Assembly (NCBI RefSeq): GCF_009730915.1
Contig: NC_052481.1
Span: 124,001 to 188,000 of the forward strand
Source of the DNA: Dioscorea cayenensis subsp. rotundata
Lineage: Eukaryota; Streptophyta; Magnoliopsida; Dioscoreales; Dioscoreaceae
DNA: 64,000 bases
Direction of reading: 5' to 3'
Shown: one piece after another, positions 1-13,054 of the stretch
Layout: each line of letters opens with the position of its first letter
Position numbering within the stretch: the first letter of the stretch is position 1
Made by a program: the position numbers and the translations under genes
The notes under the pieces: generated by a model
Told to the model about the DNA's origin: nothing
Database searches by the model: none
What the model saw: the letters and a program-made list of their open reading frames with translations, nothing else

Positions 1-883
1 AATGTTCTCCTTGCATTGTCTTGATTTGAAATACATCTTCTTCCGGTAGTGTAGATGCATGAACTCTCCATGAGCAATCTTCAGAAGCACATCTTGCTGT
101 TACTCTTCTTTGGTCACTTTTAATATAAGTTATTGAGAACTCTTTCAATATAGCAAAATGTTGTAAACATCTTCTATAATGATAGACATCTTCAAACTTT
201 CTTCCAACTTCTATAATGGGATTTTCTTCATCAACTTCATAAATCTCACCTTCAAAGGCATCAACATGTTTGTCATCATCGGAGTCACTGCTATTATAGA
301 GAGAATGATAACTTTTTTCACTTTCAACCTCCATATCTTCATCAACTCCTGTAGAGACACTATCCTCATCACTGCCTACATAGTCCTCATCTGATTCATC
401 TTCATCTGCCTGTTGCATTTCATTTATGATTCTTGGTTCAGTTTCAATTGGATCACATGAGCTTCCTTCTATTTGATGCACTTGGTAACTTTGCTTTCGT
501 AGGGCATATCTTGTTCCCTCATTTGCTGTTTCCAACCCCCCTTGTACTGCAATAGGTGTAACATCATCCAACACCACATAAATCTCACATGTTTTATCTT
601 CTTTCCACATATCTAATGCATGCAGAAGATCTGGATCAGTGATGATTTCAACAAACTCCCTTGGCTCCACACCTCTTATGATGCACCAATACTTTGGAAT
701 TTGGTTGATATCCCAAGAAAAAAACTGTGATAAATCTTCTTCTAGTGTCTTCAAGTTGTAGAAATCTATATCTATCACCATTGTCTTCTGCCTTCCCAAA
801 CAATATTTTCTTTTAGCATCCCCATGGTTCTTGAAATATCCACCATATTTAAATTTGAGTCTTAATGTAGAAGAACTTTCCAT
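1..883 (-). CDS. MULE (Mutator-like) transposase, N-terminal part, runs off left edge
   Basis: An uninterrupted frame of 294 codons starts at the ATG at 883 and is still open at base 1. The N-terminal ~100 residues (starting MESSSTLRLKFKYGGYF) have the PB1-like layout seen at the front of plant MuDR transposases. Residues ~130-215 are an acidic linker rich in D and E. From residue ~222 the MuDR DNA-binding domain begins, with the hallmark stretches GRKFEDV, RRVTARCASEDCSW and RVHAS, the two cysteines being the usual metal-binding pair. The catalytic DDE and SWIM parts would lie left of the window. A splice acceptor at 897-899 just before the ATG and a donor at 1187-1188 suggest a spliced leader. 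The absence of any stop or frameshift suggests a young element. The product would bind the element's terminal repeats and move it. Confidence 0.85.
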   Translation of the reverse strand, partial: MESSSTLRLKFKYGGYFKNHGDAKRKYCLGRQKTMVIDIDFYNLKTLEEDLSQFFSWDINQIPKYWCIIRGVEPREFVEIITDPDLLHALDMWKEDKTCEIYVVLDDVTPIAVQGGLETANEGTRYALRKQSYQVHQIEGSSCDPIETEPRIINEMQQADEDESDEDYVGSDEDSVSTGVDEDMEVESEKSYHSLYNSSDSDDDKHVDAFEGEIYEVDEENPIIEVGRKFEDVYHYRRCLQHFAILKEFSITYIKSDQRRVTARCASEDCSWRVHASTLPEEDVFQIKTMQGEH

Positions 884-888
884 TGTAT

Positions 889-1244
889 GAAATGATCTGC
901 CAATAATCAACATATACCATTAGGATGAAATTCTATGACCATGCTAAAAGGCAAGAAAAATTGAGTATAGTTGGCAACACTTTCTAACTAAAAGTGTACA
1001 TGAAAGGATATACAATCTTCAAATAGTTGCAAAACCCAAAATTAAAAGAAAAATTTGGATTAAAAAAACATCACCAAGATAACAAAAAAACATTACCATG
1101 TTCAACAACACAAACATGGCTTTTTGAATTAGTGAAGCATGAAGGCATTTTTTTATATAGTCAAGCATTAACTTATGAAACTTCTTACCTGTACCGGTTG
1201 TAGAAGAATCAAAAACCTTCTATTATTGCTTCACCGCTTATATA
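889..1244 (-). promoter_or_regulatory. Leader intron and TATA box of the MULE transposase gene
   Basis: On the minus strand a TATATAAG box lies at 1244-1237. About 40 bases on, the sequence reads GTACAG then GTAAGAAG, a strong donor after base 1189. A matching acceptor TTGGCAG ends at 897, 14 bases before the ATG at 883. This gives a short noncoding first exon of roughly 25-30 bases and a 292-base leader intron. The arrangement is read from consensus only. Confidence 0.45.
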
Positions 1245-2089
1245 CAAGAAACCCAAACTCACAGCAGTGAGAAGAAAAAAAAAGAGCAAGTGGATATAAA
1301 GAACAACAATATAATGACGTCCGGGACATTAGGTTTTGATACAAAGTCCAAAAAGAAAGATATATACAAAGGCATTTGCCAAGTTCTTTCTTCGATGCAA
1401 TGCCTCTACTTAAGGTGCGAGCAATTACCTTGCATTTGTATACTTGAGAGCAAAAGTACATTAGTCAGTTGGTAGGAAAAGATGTAATTTGTAGAATTTT
1501 GGTACAGAATCATATGCTAAACTAAGATTTACATAAATTAGTACAAGGGATAACAAATCTGGTAGTATTAGCAGATTATTTCTGAGAATTCCTTCTTTCT
1601 TTGGCCACAATAAAAAATAGTTCAGTATTTCATAAAAACTTTTTACATCGTCGATAATACGTACAATACAAATTTTTATTTGGTTTCATCAATCAATGAT
1701 ATAATATAAGAAAAGGCGGACATAGGCATTAATAATTTTTTTGTTTCCAAATTCATCTTGAAAACTAAATGGCAATACCGAATTTTACGAGACTTTCGAT
1801 TTCCAAAGCAACAAGTTTAGTCGATTAAGCATTGGTCGCTGAATCATTCCTTATCCTTGATTCAACCGAAAACATTTTTTTAAAGAGATTTTCCTCGGAT
1901 AGTCTTCGTTTGAAAAAAATTAGAAAGGAAAATTTATTTGCATATATAGAATAAACCAATCTTAAGTTTTACTAATACTAGATAACAAAAGAAGTAAAGT
2001 TCTTAATGCTATAGAAGAAGAAGAAGAAAAAAAAAAAGCTTAAGGAATATGTTGTACTAATCAGTGAACTGATTGAATTGTCATGCAGC

Positions 2090-2360
2090 GGGTGACTGAA
2101 GCACGGAACAATGTGGTGATCACTGGGACGGGATGTGGGCTAGGGCTGCTCTCATCGACAAAACCGACCCAAGCTTTCTAACCCTCAAAGACATCGAATC
2201 GCTTAGGAATGTATACTCGCCTAAGTATTTGCCTCCTATAAAGGAACCAATTTATAATGGCTTGCCTAATAGTGGTTCTGCTGAAGAACATCATGATGAC
2301 CAAGTTGCAGATGAGAGCAGTTTGGTTAACCAGATATCTGGTGCCACAACCAAACATTAA
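2090..2360 (+). CDS. Unidentified 3'-terminal exon-like fragment
   Basis: After a plausible acceptor (TCATGCAG ending at 2089, or a later AG at 2100) one frame reads EQCGDHWDGMWARAAL and continues for about 85 codons to a TAA at 2358-2360. The protein is well mixed in composition (KTDPSFLTLKDIESLR, YSPKYLPPIKEP) and looks like real coding sequence with an acidic tail. I do not recognise the family. No other exons are visible upstream. It lies 1.2 kb from the MULE transposase on the opposite strand, so it may be a host gene piece captured by the element, or the last exon of a decayed gene. A TGA in the same frame just after 2089 argues that the later acceptor would be used. Confidence 0.3.
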
Positions 2361-3891
2361 AATTATTCTTTCCTTTTTTTTATATATTATATTATTATTA
2401 TTAATACTTTTCCAGTTTATTACAAGAGAGAGCATAAGAGAGCTTTTCAAAGGTTGTTTTGTTGTTGTGCTCAGTTTGCACATTTATGGCTGGTTGTAGT
2501 TCACTCCAACAAAGTAATTGCCATACTCTTATCTACTATTACCAACCTATCCTTGAATAAAAAGGCTATTATTGTAATGTTGTATGTTTCGGGAAATGAG
2601 TTTTTGCATCTCATAAAAATATCTTCTCACAAGTCTAATCTCAAAACATAAACTAAATCAAGAAAATAAACAAAGATCAATCTTTATCACACTATGAAAA
2701 GAGAAAGGAGAACATACAGCCACACAAGAACCCTAGTGATCAATCAGAAAGAAACATTTTCCTGGTTAATTTCTGAAGAATTCCAACAAAACAAACGCAT
2801 CATACTCCAATCCATTAACAAATAATCACCAGCAAAGGATCAAGAACCATAGATCAAGCAACCAAACATGAAAGAATCCCTCAAGAACCATAGATCCAAC
2901 ACACTAAATCATGGGAAAATAATTCCAAAATAATATAAAAACAACAAAATGCTCATCCCAACCTGGTCGTCTTGCAACTCTAGAACCCCTATTGACCAAG
3001 AATAAAAGGTCACAGAAAAGAGGAAGAAAGGATGGAGAAGCCCTCAGACCGCCATTAACGAGCGAGCAACGATGGAAGGGTTCTTGTTTGGAAGAAATGG
3101 GAAAGAAAGAGTTAAGGGTTTTTGTTGGAAGAAATGGGAAAGAAAGAGGTAAGGGTAATTACGTAATTTTATTAAGTTGGGTTAAGTGGGAACTATGGTT
3201 AATTCCATAAACCTTAACAGTGGCTAACGGTAACTAACGGCAGGGATATGCAAGTAAAAAAATTAATTTTATGGGGGTATGCAAGCAAATAGTTTTTTTA
3301 TAGGGGTATTTAAGTAATTTTATGGTTTTGCAGGGGCAGGCAAGCAATTTTCACTATTTAAAATATGTTATACATTCTACAATATTATTGTTGAAGAACA
3401 AAAAATATTTAAAACATAAAGATGAAAAATATTCAAATGAACTATAAATTTTCAGCTAGAAACGCCATAAAAGATATAGACATGTATAAAGATGCACAAG
3501 TTACAATGACTTAATGACTTTTGTATGAATAAATTTCATTGCTATATAATATTGGAGGAGAGGAAATACTGCTTCTCACATAAAACCCCCACTTTAACCA
3601 GCAAAATAATATTAATAAATGATATTGTGCTTTAGTGTATAGGGTATAAATAATATTAACAAATAACGCTGTGAGAGTAAGGTTGCAAACCATCTCTACA
3701 TAGGAATAGATTTCTCCTAACAAAAATTTTTTGCATAAAAAAAAAAGTGAGGCTTGCCTCATTAAAAATTGATCTCATTATCATATTTTCATATTTATTT
3801 CTCTCGTTATTATATATATTTTATATGTGTGTATGTATCATGAATGTATGTATAAATATACATACATTTATACATTTATACATATGTATAG

Positions 3892-3923
<32 letters not shown>

Positions 3924-5900
3924 CTTTCATAATATGATATTCAACTAGATTGAGTTGTCTCCTGTTTGTGTCCTGGACTAAGTCAGAGTTTCCTATTTAT
4001 TTTAGATGGATGCGTGGCCGGGTCAAGAAATTTAAGATAAAAAGACAAAGGAAAAGAGCAACCAAATCTCTTTTGTTTCTTTTGATGTCACGTTAATTAG
4101 CATTCAAACCAAGTTTGGAAAGAAGTTAAGCCGGCCGAAAGCCTACAAGAAAGGTCTTGATCAAGTACAATATATCCAATTTATATTATGCCAAACAAAT
4201 TCAAGATTAATTTTAAACAATAATATCCATTTCATCTACTTTCATCATAAATAACCCCTTTCATATTTTATTATCTAATATTCTCTGTTTTTTTTATATT
4301 AATTTTATTGTCTTTGAAAATATTTGAACTACTATTTTCATTAAAAATTAAATATAAAATAAAAAATACATCAACTGTTAGTCTACTACTAATATTAGTA
4401 AGTTAATAAATACATATATTTTAAGCTAATAAATAATTTAAATAAATGAGGTTATTCATATCATTCTAAACATATATGTAGAAGTAGATTTAATAGAAGC
4501 TTAGCAACACTGTAATCGACAAGAGATTCGGTCACTCATTTTACCTAGTACAATTAAGGATAGATGTTTCATTTTTTATAATGGTTTTCTAGATTTCACC
4601 GGTATCATATTTTTGCTCAATCTCTTTTCATCAGTCAACCTCCTACTTCACCTCTGATGGAATATGGGCACACTTCTCTACCAGTAGTTTTGTATTTGCT
4701 CTTTATTTTTATTCCACTTCATGTAATTATCATTTTAATTTTTAATGAGGTTGCAGGTTATCTATATTTATTAAAAAAAATTACAGAAAAATAAAAATGC
4801 TAGGGTTTTTATTAAACATTTAAACAGATATTTTATAAGAAAAAAAGGCAAGTAAAACATGAAACATGATTCACTAGGAAAAGAGGACAAATGGATCCGG
4901 ACCCAAATCAGTTGAACCACACCATTTAATAACTTCATATATATGCATTATTATTATATAAAAAAGGTTGGGTTAGTATGGCCCTAGTGGCGTGAAGTGG
5001 CCATAAATACCAAGCTACACGTGAACACAATAATCCAATCTTATGTAGCATTATAATTGCCATCAAACATTATTCTAAACATTTTGTTACATAAAGCTCC
5101 CACATGCCATTTGATTCTTCATAGAGTCTTAACTCAATTCCTTCATTTCCTCTATCCATTCATCATGCCATGCTATTATTATTATTATCAGTATCATTAT
5201 TCTTTTCTTAATCGTTTTTTTTTTAAATTTAATTTAAGTTCAAACGGGTTGGTTGGCTGATCCGATCAAGTCACCTTGTGCACCCACTGATTTATTTATT
5301 TATTGTTTTTTATTCATCTGATTTTTAAGAGTGAGGGGCTCTAAGATAATTTTAATTAAAATATTAAATTTGTTTAATATAAAAATTTAAATTCAAAACC
5401 ACTTGTTTTAACAATCTCAACATCTGTTATTTAAATGAGTTTTTAGTATTATCACGAGTATATATATACACATATAATTTTATTATTTAATTTAAAATAT
5501 CCAAAATCTCTAATAAATTATTATTTAATATTATTTACAATTAAAACTAAATATATATTATTATTAATAACATATGTTAATAATCAACAAACCTATTCTA
5601 ATGATATAAATTTAATTTTTTTTTAAACAAATAATTTTGAGTTTTAATTTTAATAATTATTATTTTTTATAAAAGCAACAACCAGCTATATCTATCTCTC
5701 AGCAATTCACTTAAAACTAAAAAATTAAAATAAAATTAAGAATATTATACATATAATTTGAATAATTAATTAGTTAGAAAAAGAAGCCTTATCATCCTCA
5801 AAACTGTACTGTATCAAATCCGAACTCCCCCAAAATAAAAAAATAAAAAAATAAAAAAATAAAACAAAATAAAATAATCTCAAAGCGGTTGACCCGAGTC
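2361..5900. other. AT-rich intergenic DNA with repeat remnants
   Basis: No gene is supported here. A short tandem duplication of about 35 bases lies at 3089-3150 (unit containing GGAAGAAATGGGAAAGAAAG). At 3236-3355 three related phrases of the type GGGGTATGCAAGCAAAT repeat, which resembles the end of a DNA transposon and could belong to the MULE at the left edge, but the partner end was not found. A TA microsatellite fills 3892-3923. The rest is AT-rich with no recognisable coding potential. Confidence 0.6.
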
Positions 5901-5939
5901 AGATGAGTTGAGTGACTCATACCGAGTCACGTGGGGTCC

Positions 5940-6532
5940 ACTCAAAAAGAGAAAGAGAAAGAGAGAGAGAGAGATAAGTGGGGCCCACCTATCTCTTGGT
6001 CACACTCCCCGAGTCCCCACCATTCCCCTCTTCTCTTCTCTTGTCTCTCATCGTCGTCGTTCGCAAGCGTGCTCATCTCTGCCCTCTCATGTCTCTCTCT
6101 CCAGCTCCTGCCCCTCTTCTTCCTCTTTCCCAATGCTGAGTCCCTTCTTCTCCTCCCCTTTCTCCTCCTTCTCCTCTTCTCCACCGTTCGCCATCGTAGC
6201 CTTGGTAACTTTTCTTTTCTATCTCTTCTACAGACTCTCTTGTTTCTTTCTAGATCCGCGCGATCGCGGGGGGTCTTTTGATCTGCTTTTGTTTTCGGAC
6301 AATTCTTTGGGTTTTTGACTTTCTTTTGTTTGGTGTTATGGTGGTCTGATTGGGAGTGATGTCGGTTTCTCTGGTTCTGTGTTTTTTTCCTTGAGCTTTT
6401 CTTTTAATCTTTTGTTGTGGTGGATTGGTGTTTTTTGAGGTTTAGGGTTTCGTTTGTTGGAGGTTTTTTTAAAAAAAATTTTTTTGGGGGTTTTGATTTG
6501 CTGGTTCTTGGTTTTTTGAAGCAGAATTTGTG
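5940..6532 (+). promoter_or_regulatory. CT-rich 5' leader of the pseudokinase gene
   Basis: From about 5985 to 6250 the top strand is dense in CT, CTT and TCC runs, the typical pyrimidine-rich start region of a TATA-less plant gene. T- and G-rich leader follows to the ATG at 6533. Serine- and phenylalanine-rich open frames through this tract are products of its composition. The exact transcription start cannot be fixed from sequence. Confidence 0.5.
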
Positions 6533-9500
6533 ATGGCTTCGAGTGATGATTTTGCTTATCATGAGTGGGCGAGGAAGGGTGCTTCGCGTGTTGGTTCTCA
6601 ATCTCAAGGTAACGGTTTTGCCTGCATATGCATAAAGATGCTTTTTTTTTAAAAAAAAATTTTAAATTTTAAATTTTGAGTTGATTTTCATTTGGATTGT
6701 TGTTTGGGACCTTTAGGTAGGATGGTTTGATGCCAGGATCTGTCTATGAATAGTTCACATTGATTCGGTTTAAATATTATTTGTGTTTTAGATGATGATC
6801 GAGCGTTTTGTAGCATGGTAGGATAGGCGGGGTGATCTCAAAACTGCTTGGTGTTCAGTGATCTAGAAAACTTTATGTATCTCATGGTGGTTTTCGGATG
6901 GTCTCTTTGCTTTCTTTGTTGATGGACATTATGTTTTACATGTTTGTTTGAGGTGTGCTTTAAAGTAACTATTTTAGCAAATTCACATTGCTTGGTTACT
7001 TGTTGATTAGTGTCTTGAACAACTCATATTGCTAATAACCTTTTTGTTCCTTATTGCAATGTTGCTAACAATACAAGACTTTTCATTGTGGATTTTAGTG
7101 AGTAGGAGATACTTTGAGTATTTTACCAGTATAAGATTTATGTACGCCATGGAATTTAAGGAAAAGGTCATGATTAGCTGATCATGTGAAACATTTCATG
7201 CTTAGAGGACTATTATTTAAAATTCTGATGATTAAATTTTCACAATATTTATAATATTGAATTTTGATGTCAACATTTTTTCTTGTTGCTTTGAACATAT
7301 TCTTCTCAAGCAATTCTTGTTCTCAATGTTAATGGTTCCCAGAAAGTCTTGAACTGATTATGACAATGCTTACAGTCTATGACAAATCCCGAAAGGATAC
7401 TTTTCAGATTCTTAATTTGGCACTAGTTTTATGTATGTATGTATGTATGTATATAATCTATCCTCTGATGAAGAAATAAGATATTAAAAGCTTTTGAGGA
7501 AATTTTGGGGGTCCCGTATCAGTTAAGCGATAGCCTTTTGTGAGAAAAAGGGCAGTTTTATATCTGGCAGTGTTCATTTGTTTATGTACTTTATCGCTCC
7601 CTGAGTTGTGGATAACAGTGGATTGCATTATATTATAATGAATGATTAAATATGTCTAAGCTTCCACACAATTGACACCAGGTTAGATACTTTCTGGAAA
7701 GGAGATCTTAGTGCTAGATTTAACCTAATGTTTCCACTGTACCTGAATGCTACCTTCACATTGAATCCAGGATTATTTCCCTATATAATACTATATGTGA
7801 TTTAGTATATGCCTTTCGTCATCCTGAGTTACATGTCTACCACTAGGAGACACTAATGTTTCTTGCTAAACTTTGCTCCAGTTGAATGATTGTTGCAGCC
7901 ATAAACACAGAGCTTTATGCTTATTAATGTTGCTTTTACCTGAAATACTTGTGCTCTTAGAATTTGTAATTTTCTGACAGGTGGATCCCCTGACTGTGCA
8001 TCAGCAGGCTCTGGGCCTAAAAGGTCTAGTGTGTCATCAGTCCGGGCACGAGGATCATCATCTTCTGCCAGGAAGGAGTTCCTTCGGAAATTTATTGATA
8101 GTGAAATCTTGACAGAAAATTTAGAGGATTGGTTTTCAGGCTCATGTGAAGAGTCAGCATTCCAGAAGCCTGTCTTTGATGTTCCTTTTGAGTTGACAGC
8201 CCTTCAAAATTTTGATTATGCTCTTGAAGATGTTTCTTTTCAACAGTTGATACGGATGCCAAATGCTTTATATGCATCAACATCTGATGCTGTTGAAGCG
8301 ACTGCACATCTTGCTATTGAAGACTTCCTACATGCTAGTGTGAAAGGCTTGTGGGAGACATTTTGGGGCCAAGATGTGCCTATGCCATTTTCAGTTGCAT
8401 GTATACACAGCACAAGCTCCAAATTCTATCCAGCTGAGAGGGCAATTGCCGGTGGGAAACTAGAAGGTCTTTGTGCAACCGCTGTAATGTTGAAAAATAA
8501 TAGGCATGCATATGGTAGATGGGACCAGATTCTGATATTAGCTTTATTGAGGCCTGACATAGGGACTATTTCTATGCAGAGTGACCAGCAGCCCTCAAAC
8601 TCTGTCCTTGGGGAAGCATTGTTCTTTGCTCTCCGTGTTCTATTGTCACGAAGCCTCAGCAGATCAACAACTATTGCTCAGAACTCAACTTGTGTGTTTG
8701 TGCTTCTTGTTGACTCACAATATGGTGGGGTGGTGGAGGTTGATGGTGATGTGAACAGGTTGGACTTTGATATTAGTAATGTTTATGAATGTGCAGCTGA
8801 ATGGATAAAGACTCATGCGAAAATCACTGTTTCTCCCATTGATCGAATATGGAACAAATTGGGTAATGCCAACTGGGGAGATATCGGAACTCTGCAGGTC
8901 CTTTTAGCAATGTTCTACAGCATGGTTCAATTTTGTGGTATGCCAAAGTATTCACTTGAAGTTTTAGCTGCTGAACATAATACTCGGTTAAAAAATCGGA
9001 GAATAGAAAGGGAATTGGTAGAGACAATGCATGTGAATGGAAATGGCTTGTTTCCTTTCCAGCAACGTAGCGTTTCCCCTGAAATTGTTGAAGTGCAGGA
9101 GGTAGTCCAAGTTGAACCTGAGGAAACTCTGAAGCTGGAGATAGGGTCAGTTATATGGTTGGAAGACTCAAACTGGCAAAAAGGTTTTCAGATTAATGAA
9201 GTATTAATGGACAGTGAAGTTCCAGTCTACAGTGCTACTCCTGTAGAAGAACCCGGAAAGGATCTTCTGTTGTATGTTGGTTCCCGTCCTTCTCATTTGG
9301 AACCAGCATGGGAGGATATGAATTTATGGTACCAGGTCCAGAGGCAGACCAAGGTATTGTCTCTGATGAAACAGAGAGGCCTATCTAGCAAGTATCTACC
9401 ACTGGTGGCAGCATCTGGTCGAATTATACATCCAGGTCAATGCAATAAACCAAGCTCTGGTGGTAACTGTGGGCATCCATGGTGTGGTACTCCTATCCTA

Positions 9501-10085
9501 GTAACCTCCCCTATTGGTGAAACTTTATCCACTATGATAAAAAATGGCACATTTGGGCCTGAGGAAGCTCTCAAATGCTGCCATGACTGCCTATCAGCTC
9601 TCGCGACTGCATCCTCAGCAGGAATCAGACATGGTGACATCCGTCCAGAGAATGTGATCTATGTGAAAACTGGTGTGAAGCGTCCTTTCTTTGTACTCAT
9701 CGGATGGGGTCATGCTGTTCTGGAGGATAGAGATCGGCCATCAATGAATTTATTCTTTTCCTCAACTTATGCTCTTCAGGAAGGAAAATTGTGCGCAGCA
9801 TCAGATGCTGAGAGCCTGATCTATTTGCTCTACTTTTCATCTGGTGGCGTTTTCCCTGATCTGGATTCGGTCGAAGGGGCACTACAATGGAGGGAGAAAT
9901 CATGGTCAAGAAGAGTTATTCAGCAGAAGCTTGGGGATGTATCTGCTGTGCTGAAAGCCTTTGCTGATTATGTGGACAGTCTATGCGGCACGCCATATCC
10001 AATGGACTATGAGATTTGGTTGAGAAGACTTAAAAGGACAATTAATGAAGATGACCATGGAAAGGAGATTGCTTCTTCTAGTTAA
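6533..10085 (+). CDS. Plant-conserved pseudokinase-like protein, 2 exons
   Basis: The coding sequence joins 6533-6608 and 7981-10085 and gives 726 residues. Phase and splice sites (CAAG|GTAACG, CTGACAG|GTGG) agree. Exon 1 starts MASSDDFAYHEWARKG. Residues ~60-320 form a conserved non-kinase region (FLRKFIDSEILTENLEDWF, GLWETFWGQDVPMPFS). The C-terminal ~250 residues look like a degraded protein kinase. The catalytic-loop equivalent is HGDIRPEN at 576-583, where HRD has become HGD and the Asp and Asn are kept. The DFG position reads GWG at 600-602, so the Mg-binding Asp is lost. No glycine-rich loop is evident. This pattern predicts a catalytically weak or dead kinase acting as a scaffold. I recognise it as an uncharacterised family kept across land plants, but know no established function. 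A 1372-base intron separates the exons. Confidence 0.88.
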
Positions 10086-12280
10086 GATTTATTTGAAATT
10101 ATTATTGGCACAAGTGTTGGTCATTTGCAATGTGACCTTTCCGGAGGTTATGATTTTGAAGTTTTGAGTTTTGCATTTTGATGATCTGTTGCATATATGG
10201 AGCTATGAAGATTCCCCAACTTGTGGTAAGTTTTCATCCATGACCAGAGATGGTTCCACAATTTGATTTATTTGGCAGATGTATGAACTGAATTGGGTTG
10301 AATTTACAGAGTTTGCTCGCGAGGGTTCTTTGCCGGTAGCTTGATTGCGAAGTTCAGTTATCTTCTTCTGATATTGGCTCACAGTGCTCGCCAAGAACAT
10401 CAAAAAAACCTTCTGGAATTTGGCTTTCTTCTTTGAGGATTACATAATTTATTATTTTTATTTTTTTGTGATCAATTCTATGTTATTAGCTTTTTGGTTT
10501 TTCTTGGGTTGATGGTTATGGGTGCTCTGATTATGTGGATACCTCCTGTTGTGTGATTCTTTTGGAAATGGAGTTCTCCATTATTCAACAGGTGTTATCT
10601 TCAGTATCAGCTGCAGGTGTATTTCTGTAAATGTTTTATCTTGTTTAGATTTCCAGCCTTTGACATGGTTCATTTCAAGTTAATAGATGCATTTTGCCTG
10701 ATTGGCCTTTCTTATTTGTCTCTAATATTTCCAACTCAAGTTGATATTTATAAAGTATAATTAAGCTGTGTTACCTTACCTTTGAATCTAAATATACTCA
10801 TCATTTTTTTTTTTTTAATTTTGCGAAGATGAGCAGTTATCTGTCTGCACAACCCTCAATTTGAGAAAGACAAATGTGTGCACAACCCTCAATGGAGTAA
10901 AGTAAGAGTGAGATCTGCGCATACATGAGTGTTGAGATCACCTATATACAATTATTACTCACACTTTCAAAAATGTATTTTCACCGTTTGTGAAAAATTC
11001 TAATGGGGACTTGACTACAAATAAACCACTTGGTCGTTAATGATATACTCTTCATTTACACAGGCAAAATAATCACGTGGAATCATAGATAACCCTCATT
11101 CTCAGTAACCCAAATATTTCAAACAATATCATGACACAAATAAAAATGAAACCATCCATATTAATCCAAATATTTCAAACAATATCATGACACAAATAAA
11201 AATGAAACCATAGCAAAAATCAATGTAGTTATCCTTCTCTATTTTAAAAAAAAACACATCTTTCATCAACTGGTTATGAATTATGCCAATAAATTTTTTA
11301 TTTATTAATGTTGAGTCTTTCTTGTAGGGTGTCCGTATTCTTCTAAAGAGGCGGGTTTGAACTTCATGCGTGCACATGAGGAATTAATTCCATGATTGTA
11401 CATGTCTTTACAGTGTGGTTTGTCCAAAAATTTTTTTAAAATTTTCAAATTAGATATTATACTAAAATGAAAAGCATCCTAAAACAAGGTGATCAATTTT
11501 AAAAAAATCAAATACTCATTTGCAAGAATTCTATATCATTCACTAATTTTTAAAAAATAAAATAAATTAATATAAATCATAATAAATCCCATATAATTAT
11601 CCATTATAAAAAAAATTAATAAACAAAGAATAATAAGAAAAACAAAAGGAATTACTCAGTTTGCCTAGATGCTTGTTTGCCGTGTTGGATTCGAAAGTTT
11701 GTTCTTAAGCATTGTGCCTTTTAATTTTAAATTTTAAAATTTTAATTTTTAAGAATAAATAAATCAGATCACTTTTTTGAAGCTAGAATTTAGAAAATAA
11801 CTCGGTATATTTATTCAAAAAAAAAAAAAAAAAAATAACTCGGTATTCTTACAAGAGATCCTCCCTATATTAATTAATAGAGAATATCATAATATTAGTG
11901 GATGAAGTATAGAAAGATAAAACCACGTAGTGTCAAAAAATGGTAAATCTTTTCTTTGCCTCTGAGGGCCGGGTTGGAAAAAGGGTCAATTAATTCTCTC
12001 TCAAAACATTGGTTGAGGTAATATATAGCTCATCCATTTTATAAAAATATATAACACAAAACCTATTGAAAATCACAAAGATGAAGAAATGTTACAGTAG
12101 ATAACTTTCCCATCAAACAAAATCAAAAAAATTCTCAACAATATATATCGATTAGTGATGTATAAATATGTAGTTAATTTATGATATGATAATGTAGCCG
12201 ATGAACATGTGTTTGGTTTATGATGGAACATCCATTACTCTATTCTATTTTGAGAAATATGAATCTTTAGGCAAAAGAAG

Positions 12281-12320
<40 letters not shown>

Positions 12321-13054
12321 TTTGATGAAAGGCTTAATTTTGATTTAAGAGATTTTTTAATTAAAAAAATACATAAATAATAAAGATAGAGATAAAGAAG
12401 AGGAAATTATTATGAAATTGATAGGTGAAGAATAATTATGAAAACACCAACACCTGAGGTTCATTGGGGAATTGACATGAAAATGATATAATCTATTGGT
12501 TACAAACGTGTTTATTTTAACATCTAAAAAAACATATTATTTTAGATTTATAACTCACTGAACTTTTAAGAATGACAATTTTAAATTAATCTAGAGTGAA
12601 ACACCAAAAGCTCAATAAAAAACAGATGTTTTTTAATAAAATTTTTAAATATATATATAATTTAGTAAGTAATTTAAGTTTATATCATTCAGACCTAACA
12701 TTTGTTAACAAATTCTAATAAAATTGTGATTTATTTATTTTTATTTAAAAAAATAGTCAATAAAGCAAACTTTTATGATGCAGAGAAATTAAAGGATGTT
12801 TTTTATAAGTACAATATAATTTGATTCACCATTTCTCAGAATGCAAGTACTGAAGTACATACCCTTTATGTAACATTGTCATTTATGTACATTGCCATTT
12901 ATGTAGTAAGTACAATGCCAGTTATGGCAGCAGCCATAAAAAGCAAACAATGCAAGTATAGCTATATATATATATATATATATATGTAGCATGTCCCAAT
13001 AAAACACACCAACAATAATAACAACAACAACAACAAAAAAACAAAGATAAGAAT
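10086..13054. other. 3' UTR of pseudokinase gene, then AT-rich intergenic DNA
   Basis: The first ~600 bases (to about 10690) have the mixed composition of a long 3' UTR. Beyond this there is AT-rich DNA with no supported gene. It includes a 45-base direct repeat (listed separately), a TTA microsatellite at 12283-12322 and a TA microsatellite at 12961-12984. The 3' UTR of the P450 gene on the minus strand occupies the right end. Confidence 0.55.
11110..11210. repeat. Perfect 45-bp direct repeat, period 56
   Basis: The segments 11110-11154 and 11166-11210 both start CCAAATATTTCAAACAATAT and are identical over 45 bases, with an 11-base spacer. Perfect identity in noncoding AT-rich DNA implies a recent local duplication or an assembly stutter. 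Confidence 0.9.

Noticed and set aside
5908-6318. 136-codon Ser/Phe-rich open frame on the plus strand
   Set aside because: It is the translation of the CT-rich leader of the pseudokinase gene; several frames on both strands are open here because of composition.
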